Shown here in pieces: positions 1 through 11,154 of a stretch of 64,000 nucleotides of DNA; positions within the stretch are counted from its first letter, which is position 1; the number at the start of each line of letters is the position of its first letter. The position numbers and the translations under genes are program-made. The notes beneath the pieces were generated by a model that saw nothing but the letters and a program-made list of their open reading frames with translations, was not told the origin of the DNA and ran no database searches. Origin of the DNA: Leptasterias polaris (Eukaryota > Echinodermata > Asteroidea > Forcipulatida > Asteriidae); contig JAZGTN010000120.1 in assembly GCA_037783415.1 (NCBI GenBank), forward strand, positions 682,001-746,000, in the 5' to 3' direction.

Positions 1-825
1 TCAATAATAACTTTACCCTGATGGGAGAGAATCAAACATACTGCTGTCCGTTGTTTTATCAAAGAGCAAGTTTCCATTTAATTAACAACGAACCGATCGC
101 AGGCTCTAATTAATAGAGGTAACAAACTGTGACATACAGATTTAAAGAATGTCATTAAAAATCACAAACATCACATTTAGCACCCTTTTTGTACACTTAT
201 AAAGGTCTACTTTCTCTTTGTCATAATGCATGATCTGATCATCTAAACTAACTACACTGTCATAATTAAAAGACCCGGTCATCCGCGTCCACTTGCACCA
301 GCATCTCGCAGATCACACTACTCATCAGCCTTCCCCGATGGTTGTGAAAGAGATGCGTCTTGGCACAATCCCTGTCCTCTTTCGCCACAGGTAGAGGATG
401 GGGAAACTGGTCACGCCCCTTCTCTGAACTGCCATCTCCCTTTTATTGGCAGTGATTTTTGGGAAAACTGGTCACGCCCCTTCTCTTTGGCTATACTACC
501 GCGACGGTGTCTCACAGTGACCTCTGGCTAACACCTGACCCTTGACCTATTGGTCGTTGTTGATGGTGTCAACCATTAGGGAACCTTCACTACCTCTCTC
601 CAAATTTAGACATTAACTAATGAGCGTTTTGGAAAACAGTGGCTGGGGGCGGGGGCGGGGAGAAGTGGTCATGGGTTATTTGGTTAACGCTATCAGGCTT
701 TTCGTGTAGTTTGTATCGAAAACATAACAGAGGTAATTTATTGTACAAAAATACGTTTAAATTGTTGTTTTAATTTTAAGAATTACACAGTGTATTTAAA
801 TTTTAGATGCTCAATAAAATTGACT
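1..825. other. Intergenic stretch, no gene seen
   Basis: No coding potential or RNA gene recognised. The phrase CTGGTCACGCCCCTTCTCT occurs twice about 70 bp apart (near 400-425 and 463-485), a small direct duplication. A G-rich patch lies at 645-662. Otherwise unremarkable AT-rich sequence. Confidence 0.5.
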
Positions 826-1131
826 GCTTAAAGGCACCTGGAAATAGATGTTTTTTTCTTTTTAAACATAAAAGTATATGTATATTAACAATACAAAAAT
901 TGTTTGAGTTATTATTTGTCAGGATTTATATGTTAAAAAAATAGATAAAGTTGTTTGGGGGTGACTCCGCCCATCCTTTTTGTGACGTCAATCGAGGAAG
1001 ACTTCGCCGCGATCGAACATCGACCCCCTCGAATTTGCCTGCATTTACGTTTTATACAAACGTGCAAGTAGTGAGATTGTACGTTTCGTTTGGTTATCCA
1101 AAAAGGGGATTTTGCTTGCATTTTTCCGGCA

Positions 1132-1486
1132 ATGCCGACCAGGTGTATTGCTGCTGTATGCAACAAAACAACTAAAGATGGGGTCAGCCTGCATCTGTTT
1201 CCTGCAGTTCCCAAATATAGGCGGAATTGTGGGCAGCGAAAGTAAGGCTAACGAGGGCAAAGTGGTCCGTTCCGACGCGGTTTTCAGCGCTATGCAGCGA
1301 CCACTTCGAGCCGTCGTGCTTCGAATCCGGGATGTTCCACACATTTGACTTGAAAAGAAAAGTCATTCTAAAACATGAAGCCATCCCAACCATTTTCCCA
1401 GCTATAGTGGGAATGGGAAGTCGAAGAAGCTACATGAAAGACGTGACGAACCTAGAGGAGCATTTGCCAAACGTGAACAAATTCGG
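1132..1486 (+). pseudogene. THAP zinc-finger exon with a one-base frameshift
   Basis: Translation from the ATG at 1132 starts MPTRCIAAVCNKTTKDG and continues GVSLHLFPAVPKYRRN. After about 1225 the frame shifts by one base and continues AKVRLTRAKWSVPTRFS, ALCSDHFEPSCFE and KHEAIPTIF. These are the ordered landmarks of a THAP (C2CH) DNA-binding domain: first Cys pair near residues 5 and 10, the LHLFP motif, the later CSDHF Cys/His pair, and the closing A-[IV]-P-T-[IL]-F. A GTAAGT donor follows at 1487, so this looks like a first coding exon. THAP domains occur in host regulators and in P-element-type transposases; I found no downstream exon, so which it is remains open. The frame break is either a real lesion or an assembly base error. 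The domain call is firm, the gene status is not. Confidence 0.75.
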
Positions 1487-2147
1487 GTAAGTTTGAACTT
1501 TGAGGGGCATGTTTTTAGCTGGCGCCTAGACTTGGTTCCAAGTCTGTGATCGTGGTTTTTAGTCGTCCTGATAGCCGATACATTATTGGCTGAAACAGCG
1601 CCCTCTTGTGGATAAACCTCCGTTTTGAACATACGATCACAGTTAGAGCGCGAGATAGCAAATCTGTGGGGGAATTCTGCGTGGCTGACTTGAAATCAAG
1701 TCTAGCCAAGCGTAACGTTTTTTTGTTGGCACTGCATGCGATTCACCGTACACGGTTTCCGAGTGGACCGTCCACAGCAGCCTTCCTCTGTATGCAGTTT
1801 GCTCCGCAGTTGTAGGCTAGCAGTTTTACGGCCCATTTGGTCACTAAAAAGTCACCTAAAATAATGAAAATCGATTTTGTAAATACTAGGCATTCAAGTT
1901 TCAACGTACGTATGTGGATATAATTTCTTGAAATAAGATCGTGGCTATAGCCCTAACCCTTTCCGATTGACACCGCGCGTGAAGCCAGTGTACACGCCGG
2001 TCCTACAAGCCGCACAGCTCGGGGGACGGGTCACTGAATGTTGCATGCGAAACCGCAAACACGGACCTCAGTTGCGAGCGCTGTAGGCAACAAGGCAACG
2101 TCTCGTGAGAATACACCCAATGTTCTCTTTATTTGTAGTACACATAT
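1487..2147. other. Non-coding, transposon-like sequence
   Basis: No gene seen. The stretch follows the THAP exon donor and would be intron if that gene is real. The words ACTTGGTTCCAAGT (near 1530) and GACTTGAAATCAAGTC (near 1688) are short palindromes; nothing further supported. Confidence 0.35.
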
Positions 2148-3124
2148 CAGGGGGCGGATCCAGGATTTTGTAAACCGGGGGGCACAACGGCGCAACCAGG
2201 ATTTTTTATATTAGAGGATTAAAACAATATGGGTGGGGGTCCAGGGGCCCCTGAAGCTCTGAGCCTTTGGCGCTCTGTGGGGTGAAAAATCAAGCCTCCA
2301 TGTGCCTAAAACAGAGAAATAGACACACTTTTATTGGAAATCAGATCCCTATAAATCTTCTAAATTTACTGAAAACATTTCTGTGACATCGATGGTGGGG
2401 GTCCAGGGGCGAAGCTCTGAGATTTTGGCATTTTGAGGGTGAAAAACCAAGCCTCCCTGTGCCTAAAACAGAGAAATAGACACACTCTTATTGTAAATCA
2501 GATCCATATAAATCTTCAATAAGTTTACTAGAAACATTTCTGTAACATCGATGGTGGCGTCCAGGGGGCGAAGCCCCCGGAAGCTTTGAGCTTTTGGCAT
2601 TTTGAGGAGTGAAAAATCAAGCCTCTGTGTGCCGTGAAACCGAGAAATAGACACACTTTTTAAGCACTTCTGATCCATACCAATCTTCTAATTTCACTCA
2701 AAGAAAATTTTAATACCACAAATCTCGCGTTTGGATCTGGTCGCTGCAATATCTGGTTTCATGTATATTCATTCAAAAAATATAGTTCAAGCTTAGTGTA
2801 GTCTTCTTTACACTTGAATGCCAGAACGGCATGAAATATATTTTATCCAGGACAAATTGGCACGTCAGGTTTCAAACGCTTATGTTATCGTGCAAATCTA
2901 AGCAATTACAAGTGACATATCATGAATAATTCATTTTGGCAGAAAGAAACAAATTTGATAGGCATAGGATGAAAAAGAAATCCATCCTGCCGCTGGGGGA
3001 AAAGACACCACACACACACTTGTGGCTAATTTTTAAGCAGGAAGAAAAAAATAAAAAAATTATTCTAATTTTACCCGGGGGGCACGTGCCCCTGCCCCCC
3101 CCCCCCCCCCCGGATCCGCGCCTG
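2148..3124. mobile_element. hAT-like MITE with CAGG...CCTG termini
   Basis: The left end reads CAGGGGGCGGATCCAGG and the right end, read inward on the other strand, CAGGCGCGGATCCGGGGG, giving imperfect terminal inverted repeats around GCGGATCC. The five bases CATAT flank both ends directly (2143-2147 and 3125-3129). CAGG-type termini resemble hAT superfamily MITEs, although hAT elements usually make 8-bp duplications, so the class is tentative. No transposase is seen. The interior holds about three copies of a roughly 160-bp repeat (2230-2700) and a C-run near 3096. Confidence 0.6.
2230..2700. repeat. Roughly 160-bp direct repeat, about three copies
   Basis: Copies begin near 2230, 2396 and 2555 with GGGGGTCCAGGGG or GGCGTCCAGGGGG and share the words TTTTGGCATTTTGAG, AATCAAGCCTC and GAGAAATAGACACAC. 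They diverge by substitutions and small indels and lie inside the MITE-like element spanning 2148-3124. No coding function is apparent. Confidence 0.65.
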
Positions 3125-4560
3125 CATATTTTATACGGTCGTGCTCCGAGCCCCCCGTTCTTGCTGGTCGCTTTCGTCTCCGCTGAGCTATTTTCTGAGT
3201 CTGAACTTGCCGACGAAATCCACGATATTTCGTCAGATTCGTGCGAAAATGATCATGAAGAGTCTGAAGAATCATTCTCTCGTTCGGCCATGTCGCTGTC
3301 TTTAATTACACTGCTGGTGCCCGAACAATTTTGTTCATCACTTGTTTGTTACACAAGTATTTGCGAAGGGAACCAGTACATGCGTGCTTTAGAGAGAGCT
3401 AGCGTAGACGCTAGCTAGCTATGTAAACTGTACACTGTACTAGGATTGCATTGGGTGACGTCCGTATGCGCATACGCATCATACCGATCAGGTACCCAGA
3501 CGTAATGTACGGGGCCAGACTACACATTTTCTCTTCAAATATCCCGCCTCGATTGACGTCATGAACAGCGCCAGGTCAAGGTAGAGGGGGGCCTATTCTT
3601 AAATTTGTAAAATTAAAACACAATTTTGTTAACCTTTGTTAATTGTTTATTCACATTCCACTCATAAAAATGAATATATTAATGTCAAAAGCTTTATTTT
3701 TACAAAATACCAGCGCCAGTGCCTTTAAATATACACGAAAGGGATCGAGTCTTCCTTTGTTTTTTAATCCGATTGAAAAGACACAACTAGCACATATCAA
3801 AGCCAATAATTAATTCCACTGAACCAAACCAGAAGGGTGCACTACATCATAGGCCAAAATTCGTGCGGCTAAACTGATTATCATAATTATTTTGTATGTC
3901 CTCGAAATTGTATTATTAATTTTTTGATTATTAATTTGGGGTAGCATGTAATTAGATTAAGGTATTACAACCTGTGAGGCCCGTGCTTCAACGTTAGAGG
4001 AAACGGACCGTCTTGAGACAACCCCGACTTCACATTCCATTAATAATAATGACCTCGCCATTTGAATATGGTTAGTATAGTGTGATGATCTTGAAGTGGT
4101 TCAGCCCCGGCCGTTGTAAGCTGTTTTACCAATTTTGTAATTTTGCAGGCTCTAAGATGAAACAAAAGTGTTGGATATAGGCCTACAGTTTGCGGTAACA
4201 CCGTGTGTATGCCTTGATCCCGAATTCCGAAATCTACTCCGCGTTCTCAAAAACAACGGGTATTACCGCAAACTGAAAATATATAGATCGATACCTGACC
4301 ATGGTTAAAACATCAAGGTCGATCGTTACGCACGCAGCAAAAATGGATCAGTGACGTGGACTACCAAGGTCATCTGACAATTCACAGTTGAGTGTTGAAA
4401 TTTTGCCCAAGGTTCGTATAGGTCATAGGTCTGTCCATTTGGATAGGAGCGTGGATTTAACCGTAGAGTAAATTGTACGACGGAGAAAAACAAATATGAT
4501 GTGGCTTTACTTCAACACAAGTGTTTGAGGTTTGATCATCTGTGTACGCTGGCTGAATAT
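3125..4560. other. Non-coding stretch, no gene seen
   Basis: No coding exon is supported. A segment near 3650-3735, read on the minus strand, begins TTTAAAGGCACTGG and weakly resembles the plus strand near 830 (TTAAAGGCACCTGG). TGACGTCAATCGAGG also occurs inverted near 981 and 3548. Together these hint at a decayed 2.9-kb inverted-repeat element enclosing the THAP exon. Confidence 0.35.
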
Positions 4561-4561
4561 T

Positions 4562-4661
4562 CAAAATAGTGTTGAATATCAAAGTGAGGGTCGTTTACCA
4601 ATAGCTGAGGAAGATTTTAAAGTAGATTGGATTGTGTCATCGCGCAGGTTTTGCTTTGAAG
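4562..4661 (+). other. Possible 5' UTR exon end for the cyclase-family gene
   Basis: The sequence TTTGAAG is followed by GTAAGATG at 4662, a strong donor, and a pyrimidine-rich acceptor (CTTCTTTTTTAG) ends at 5132, just 29 bp before the start codon at 5162. This pairing would make a spliced 5' UTR. The upstream limit given here is arbitrary and no promoter motif was identified. Purely inferred from splice-site quality. Confidence 0.3.
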
Positions 4662-5161
4662 GTAAGATGTGATATTGTATACATTTAGGGATGCTGCACG
4701 ATAGGGTATTGAAGGATCCTTGTCGTGTGACGCCGGACATTTTGTTGTGCGATCAAAACGAAAGTTATTTTAAATTCTTCTGTCTGACTCTGATGACGAA
4801 TTATTTAAAACATCATTTAAAAAAAAACGAACTGACATAACAAAAAGGCAAATAAATGATCATGTTGGTGCGTCAAGTTTTACAATGGTTTCACCCCTAT
4901 GAGTGTGCTTTATGTTTTATTTGTTGTAGCTTGGAACTGCAGCCACAAAAACCTAAAAAGTAACTTGAGTATAAAATGAGACAATAAAGTCGTGCCAAGG
5001 AGACTAAAATCGAGAATAATTTCAAATTGATTGTGATCGTCTCGGTAGCTAAATTGTCAAACAAAATGGTATATGAAGCATTACGGTACCACGCACTGAT
5101 AAATCACTCTTGATATTTTACTTCTTTTTTAGCTCTTGTGTGACATCTTCATTAAACCAAA

Positions 5162-5346
5162 ATGATAAATCCATTCGTGGTATCAAGTCTGACAATACTT
5201 CTGTTGTTCCGGAACACCTTGGCTTTGGAGAAGGGTGAAATTCTGGACATGTCTTACGAGTTTGGAGCAACTACGCTGTATTGGCCAGGGAGAGGTGGTT
5301 TTGACTTTACTGTGTTTGTTCGGGGGCCAGTGGGGCCGTTACCATG
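5162..5346 (+). CDS. Cyclase-family gene, coding exon 1
   Basis: Encodes residues 1-61 plus two bases of codon 62: a hydrophobic signal segment (FVVSSLTILLLFRNTLA) and the family's N-terminal DMSYEFGATTLYWPG block. It ends at the donor ATG|GTAAGA. This ATG is chosen because it directly precedes the signal peptide and lies just after a likely 5' UTR acceptor. Confidence 0.85.
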
Positions 5347-8284
5347 GTAAGATTATCGTAAAAAGTACTACCCGACTGTTGAACCTTGAAACTCATCAGA
5401 ATATAGTGAACCTCAATATGAAGACGACACAATTTTCATGACGACATGATGACGTCAATAAGTGTTGAATTACAAGGTTTTTAAAGTGACGTTCATAATT
5501 GGGCATCTGATAGTTCATGACTAGAGCAGCGTTTAACGCCAAAATCATACGGCATTTACCAGTGTTGTAGTCGAGTCACCTGTGTCGAGTCCGAGTCCGA
5601 GTCTCAAGTCACTTGGGTCGAGTCCGAGTCCGAGTCCCGAGTCACTTGGTCCGAGTCCGAGTCCGAGTCACGAGTCACTTGGTCCGAGTCCGAGTCCGAG
5701 TCACGAGTCACTTGTTTAAATATTGATTGCAAACCAAATGTCGTAAAATAAGAATTGGAAATGACAAAATAAAACACATTTATTTTAAACAAAGTTCTGT
5801 TAAAGTTTTTGTTAAAGTTGGTATAACCAAAAGAAACAATACGGGGCGGAACGGCAGATGCCATGATTAAAAAAATGTTGTACTACTTTTTACTAGTGAC
5901 GTGACCAAACTTGACGTCGTGTGTGTGTGTGTGTGTCGACCATGTGTAGAAACTGGTGCAAACAACACACAGCCATCACAGTGCAATATGCAGGCTGTGT
6001 TTTACAGGTACCAGACATGCCATTTCCCTGGTAATATGCATCAAGCACAAGCAGTGGCTATGGTGTTAACGTTGACAGAATACCAGCATAATACTGGTGT
6101 CGTGCATCCCAGTGTTATTATGCGTATTGAACATACGAATCGAACATACACGCGCTGTATGTAGATATCCATTTACACAATAATCACGAACACTATTACT
6201 TGTAACACCACACGACAGTGTACTTATTTATTGTGCTAGACGTTAACTCCATGTGCACTCCGGGAATGACGATCGGATCATCGGAATTGTTTTTAATATT
6301 TAAAAAAGGTATTGTTTGTGAAAATACGTGACTCGAGTCACGAGTCCTCGGGGACAAGTCCGAGTCATGATAGTCGAGTCCGAGTCCGAGTCCGAGTCTT
6401 TTGCAGACGTGACTCGAGTCAAGTCCGAGTCACCGAAATTGTGACTCGAGACGGACTCGAGTCCGAGTCCTGGACTCGAGTCATACAACACTGGCATTTA
6501 CTTCCGGTCGTACCGGAAGGTCGAAGTTTGCCTTTGTTTTTCTTCTTCACGGAATCATTTTCCGGGCTTATCCGCTCTAACACCTCGTCACCTGTGAGAC
6601 ACAAACGTCCACCAATCAGTTCAGACAGCCTTTCATTCGTGATGAAATCTGACCACTTTATGCCCAGCAGGATTCGCCAAATCGTTCTGCCAAAAGCATT
6701 TTAGCGCTTCAGGTCAGTTGCCTTGAAGGTCAGTGTAGTGGAGTTATACAGTAATTTGGCAATCACCAAAGACTCAGTGTACAAGCTGTGTAGCTTTGTG
6801 TCAAGGGAGACACGTTTGTTGTGCAAAGATAGCGAAACTGGCTGACACGATGGTATCAAGTGTGTATAAAGCTGATGCCAAATAAATATTGAAGCAACCT
6901 GTAACATTTATTCGTCATAATTAAGTCTGAGTATTAAAAGACTGACCCAGCATTTCAATTGTTGTTTTTAATTTAATTGCCATTAATCCAAGGGGAAGTG
7001 CTTGTCATTCAAGGTATCAAATGAAAGCTAAAGAACTCTTCCTATCCCGTTTAAATAGCAATTGAGTTTTGACCTTCAAAATCAGCCTAACATCGGGCGG
7101 AAATTACAATGCTTTTGAAGATAGAACTTTGTTGCTGATGGAATGACCAAAAGTGTTTTTTTGTTTCTACCAAAGTTTAGCAACCCACCTGAATTTGTGT
7201 TCTTGACCCACTTTTGTTTCGTGGGTCTTAGTTTGTGCTACGTTGACCTATAATCAAGGGTTGGACTACTTGAATGCTAACTCTCACTCAAAACAAAGGC
7301 TGTAGCTTATTCCAGTAGACATCACTTGGATTACAAGGTCAATGTAAGAAAATGTTTGCGAGCCTCTCGTCATCTTGATCATCGTCTTGCTAATTGATAT
7401 TTAAAGGTTACAAAGGATCGATCTCTTTAGCTCCACCCCTTGATGTATTGGCCAATCAACGTCAATGAACCGCGTTTATAGGTAGTGATATATCGTACGT
7501 TGTCCGTAAAAGAGGGCGTAAAAGATGTGATTGATGAACTATTGCAGTATGTCTTATTGTCTTGTCTGCTTGCTTCTCTATACTAAGGTATGAAGACAAT
7601 ACTTTTATGGCAGCAGAACACGGAGGAACTCATCTCGACGCACCAGCCCACTTCTCAGAAGGCAAGCTACGAGTTCACGAGATACCCATGAGCAGATTGG
7701 TTGGACCCGCAGTCCGGATTGACATCTCAGAAAAAGCCTCAATAAACCGCAATTATCAATTGACTGCCAAGGATCTGCAGGACTGGGAAGGAATCAACGG
7801 GAAAATACCGGACGGTTCTTTGCTCTTTGTTTACACCGGCTGGGGAGCTTTCTATCCCGATCGTCTGGCGTACTTCGGATCCACTCGGGAAGACACCCAC
7901 CTCGACGACCTAGGAAACTCGTTATTTCAGTTCCCAGGGGTTGCTCCAGAAGCTGCCTCGTGGTTGGTGTCAAATCGGCAGATATCGGGCCTTGGTATCG
8001 ACACAGCCTCCATTGACTACGGAAAGAGCGTCGACTTCTTAACCCATCAGACTCTTTACGGGGCTAACGTGTACGGAATGGAAAATATCGCCAACTTGGA
8101 TAAACTCCCGACTACGGGAGCTAGAGTATACGCCTTGCCCATGAAGATTGCAGGTGGCAGTGGTGCACCGTTGCGGATCTTCGCTATGCTGGAAGACGAT
8201 AACAATTCAACCATTCAACCAGTCATCGCAATGCTCTTTTCAGTTATCATTTTAATAATAGTATTTTACTATCTGAAACAATAA
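5162..8284 (+). CDS. Cyclase-family protein (isatin hydrolase/kynurenine formamidase-like), secreted or membrane-anchored
   Basis: Two coding exons, 5162-5346 and 7588-8284, join at a TG|G tryptophan codon and give 293 residues. The family (PF04199) hydrolyses cyclic or amide substrates with a Mn/Zn site; members include isatin hydrolase and bacterial-type kynurenine formamidase. Metal-binding residues of the HGGTHLDAPAHF motif fall at His73, His77, Asp79 and His83; a conserved His215 and Glu227 lie in the THQTLYG and GMENIANL segments, followed by the ALPMKIAGGSGAPLR closing motif. Residues 1-22 look like a signal peptide, so the enzyme should enter the secretory pathway. Unusually, residues 271-290 form a hydrophobic segment ending in YYLKQ, suggesting a membrane anchor. 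Length and motifs fit an intact enzyme; the substrate cannot be told from sequence. The 2.2-kb intron carries a hAT MITE. Confidence 0.88.
5347..5559. other. Start of cyclase-gene intron
   Basis: Intronic sequence between the exon 1 donor and the hAT MITE. It ends in GCATTTAC (5552-5559), the left copy of the MITE target-site duplication. No other feature seen. Confidence 0.7.
5560..6493. mobile_element. hAT-type MITE with 8-bp target duplication
   Basis: The ends read CAGTGTTGTAGTCGAGTC and, inverted, CAGTGTTGTATGACTCGAGTC. GCATTTAC flanks both sides exactly (5552-5559 and 6494-6501), the 8-bp target-site duplication typical of hAT transposons. The subterminal regions are built of CGAGTC/CGAGTCC short repeats in opposite orientation. 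There is no transposase, so it is a non-autonomous copy. It sits in the cyclase-gene intron. Confidence 0.88.
6502..7587. other. Remainder of cyclase-gene intron
   Basis: About 1.1 kb of intron between the MITE and exon 2. No exon, RNA gene or clear repeat seen. Confidence 0.6.
7588..8284 (+). CDS. Cyclase-family gene, coding exon 2
   Basis: Starts after the acceptor ACTAAG at 7587 and completes the split Trp codon, followed by YEDNTFMAAEHGGTHLDAP. It carries all metal-binding motifs and the C-terminal hydrophobic segment, ending with TAA at 8282-8284. No close AATAAA was seen; the nearest is near 8961. Confidence 0.9.
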
Positions 8285-9415
8285 CGTCTTTATTTGTTCG
8301 AAGACCATGCAGTGAAAATGTCTGAAACTGTAGAGGTATTTTGTACAACTTCAACTTTTGTCACATCACATCGATTGATCCAAACAATGTTCTTTTAAAG
8401 ACAAAATTGAAAGCATTATTTCAAACTGCGCCGTTTGTTCCAGTCAATAATATTTTTAAATCACAGTGCAATATGCTCAGGTTTTAGCTGTATTAGATCA
8501 TAATTGGATGTATACCATTTGTATTTACCGTGTATCTGTGTAAATCTTGTTCAAGCTCTTAATGAAATTTGAGTAAAATTATAAATGTTTTTATCGTAAC
8601 TATTTATAGTCGATTTTATAGGAAAGATAGGGCCTAAGTGTTTTTTCTCTGATTTTTTTAAAAACAGAACTAGATTTAAATTTACAATTATTAGTAAAAG
8701 GCGTACATACATACAATCAAGCGACTATCGTGACTTGAGAGATTTTCAAGATCCTGGGCCCAGTTCCAATGATATGCGAGTACATTGTACAATCCTGGGA
8801 TTTCTTGGGTTGAGTTGGTTGATTTAATCGATTGATCCTTGACTAACATGTACATGTATCAGTAAAGTTCAATCCAATAGCCATATGCTGTATAAGGAAA
8901 CCCCTCTACCATGGTAGTGGGTGTTTGTTGTTGTTTTATGGAACAGAACAAAAAATACAAATAAATAAAAGTAGGTTTTGAAAAGATGTTTTCAAGATGA
9001 GACTCAGTCCTTGAGTATAGGTGACTACGTTGCACAATGCTTGGGTCTCTTTGGTTGAGATGGGGTAACCAGTGGAATCAACTGATTCTTGAAGTAAAAG
9101 TAGTTTGTGTATGACATTTGACCATTGGGATACTTGTTAAACTTTTCTCGTAATGTAAACTTAATTACAATTAAATGTGTCTCCAACAATTGTATATTTT
9201 CATTCAGATATTTAATGTGTCTTCATAAACCTCACACAATATCTCGTAGATTCCATTTAAAAACTATGGTTTACTTACAAACATACTACGTAATAAAACT
9301 TGTAGGGACTACTATTAGTTTTTCAAATTACAAAATACGAAAGAATTAAAAACGCCTTTATCAACGAAGACTTAAAAATAATATTAAGTGGCTTATAGCG
9401 CTCAAATCATGGCGC
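8285..9415. other. 3' flank of the cyclase gene, AT-rich
   Basis: Includes the gene's presumed 3' UTR. Two diverged, direct-oriented segments near 8745-8845 and 8995-9095 share the pattern of a short GAGT(A/T) block, CAATCCTGGG or CAATGCTTGGG, and GGTTGAGTTGG or GGTTGAGATGG, suggesting an old duplication. No gene seen. Confidence 0.4.
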
Positions 9416-10033
9416 TTGAACATTACATTGCACCATGTAATGGTTTACAGGGTAATGTGGCGCAATATGCAGCAAATCAAGCCAAGAACTTCGGGGAAAA
9501 CCACTTTTATTTACGACAAGTGCACATGCGTGTATTACACAGCATTAGTTCGACCACAAGTTGAGTATGCCTCTGAGGTTTGGAACCCCAACACAGTTAC
9601 GGACATAAACCATCTAGAACAGGTCCAGAAGAATGCTGCTAGATTTGTCTTTTCTGACTACCGAACAACAACACATGTATCACCGCTCGTAGACCAACTA
9701 AACTGGGATGCACTTCACACTCGTCGCCTAATCCAACAATGTACACTGTTCTACAAAATCCATTATAACTTAGTCAATATCACATTTCCCCAGTGTCTCC
9801 AGCACGCTGCACATATTTCACGACGAATCGATCACCCACTCAAATACACTTCTCTAATAATACCTACTATCAACATATACAAGTATGCATTCTTTCCAAG
9901 GACTATGTCAATCTGGAACAGACTCCCACCATCTGCTGTTCTCCACATAGTCCCATCCACACAGGCCTTCCAGAAATCAGCCATCCCAGCCATCAGAGCA
10001 ATGCGGCCTCTGCATGGCAACAACATCCTTTAA
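9416..10033 (+). pseudogene. LINE reverse-transcriptase C-terminal remnant (CR1/jockey-like)
   Basis: The open frame includes YYTALVRPQVEYASEVWNPN, then NHLEQVQKNAARFVFSDY, WDALHTRRLIQQC and a final SIWNRLPPSA block. This order (VRPxLEYAxxVWxP, LExVQxxAARF, LxWxxLxxRR, WNxLP) is the C-terminal end of the reverse transcriptase in CR1/jockey-type non-LTR retrotransposons. The polymerase YxDD core and endonuclease are absent, as expected of a 5'-truncated copy. The frame has no ATG at its start. About 205 residues remain open, so the insertion is fairly recent. Confidence 0.85.
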
Positions 10034-10243
10034 TTTCTTTCATTCTTTTCAGCACTTGTACATAGTGCACCTTAGTTCTTTTTCACCTTTTGCACTTTTC
10101 CTACTGGCTGTTGACGTCACTTTGCACAACATCCCAGTTTGGCTCAGTTTGAGCCGCTAGAGGGATTATCCTACCAAGTACCAAGTACCCACGGGACTTA
10201 CGGCTTTACGTCCCATCCGAAGGACGCAGCAATAATGGACACA

Positions 10244-10330
10244 GTGTCACAACCGGGACTCGAACCCACACTCTGCTGATCAGAAAACCAGAGCTTGAGT
10301 CAGGTGCTCTTATCTGCTCGGCCACGACAG
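10244..10330 (-). mobile_element. tRNA-derived SINE head (Leu/Ser-type tRNA-like)
   Basis: Read on the minus strand, GTGGCCGAGCAGATAAGAGC carries a pol III box A and GGTTCGAGTCC a perfect box B, separated by a long spacer as in class II (Leu/Ser) tRNAs. The body is not a clean cloverleaf, and the conserved flank ACGTCCCATCCGAAGGACGC continues on the plus strand from 10209, so this is a SINE head rather than a functional tRNA gene. It lies about 200 bp after the LINE remnant, which may share its 3' tail. Confidence 0.72.
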
Positions 10331-10333
10331 GCT

Positions 10334-11154
10334 AATAATGTATCACATCTCAAAAGAAAATAGAGACCAAATAGGCAGTGGGCCGTGAGGTTTTTTTCTC
10401 TTTAGTTTTTTAGTTCAATGACCACCATCTGGGGTGGGGGTGAAAAGTTTACATCAAGTGTACGTTATAAATTCATTACACAAATTATTGTTACTAATAA
10501 CAAATTTAAATGGAATTTTATCCTGAGAGCAATGTTTATTGATTTTGATGAAGGAGTACATACAACAACAAAATAATAATTAAAAATCAATAAAATTTTG
10601 TTTTTTAATACTAACAATAATGTTTTATTTTAGAACGTGCAGTTCATGATTTTTGAACAATATGTGACATTATACGCTTTAACTTAAAGTGAGCAACCCG
10701 CTCTTAACACATCACAAGGTAGAATCTTTGTAAGGGGTGTTTTCATATGCAATTATTGACTCCTGGGTTGCTATAGTTAAAAGTCCACCTCCATTGGTGA
10801 ACCTTGGAGCATTGAAGGAATAGCCGAGGGAAAATAGAATGCTCCAGGGGGTCGCCATTGGATGCAAAGTTTTAACCATAACACTCTAAACACTCAATAT
10901 ATTTTGTAACGCCCCTTACATACTGTGTCTACACATTAAGGTATCAAACCTGGCATTGCTACGAGTATAGTACACTGGTTGCTGTGGGCATAGTACATTG
11001 GTTGCTATGGGTATTATTTTTAAAGTCAGACCACTGTTATAATATTGAGAAAAATAAAATTGTATTTCAGTGGCTTTTCACACAATAGATTTCACTTTAT
11101 TTCCCAACGTCTCAATATTTTAAACATTCTTATGTAAAATGCCCTAGCCTCCGT
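10334..11154. other. Intergenic stretch, no gene seen
   Basis: AT-rich DNA without recognisable exons. A short near-duplicate, TAGTACACTGGTTGCTGTGG and TAGTACATTGGTTGCTATGG, lies at about 10969-11009. Confidence 0.45.

Noticed and set aside
2936..3418. 160-codon open frame with proline run
   Set aside because: Crosses a C-run and the end of a MITE; no domain similarity.
10244..10330. Functional tRNA gene
   Set aside because: Box A and box B are good but the stems do not pair properly and conserved SINE flanks are present.
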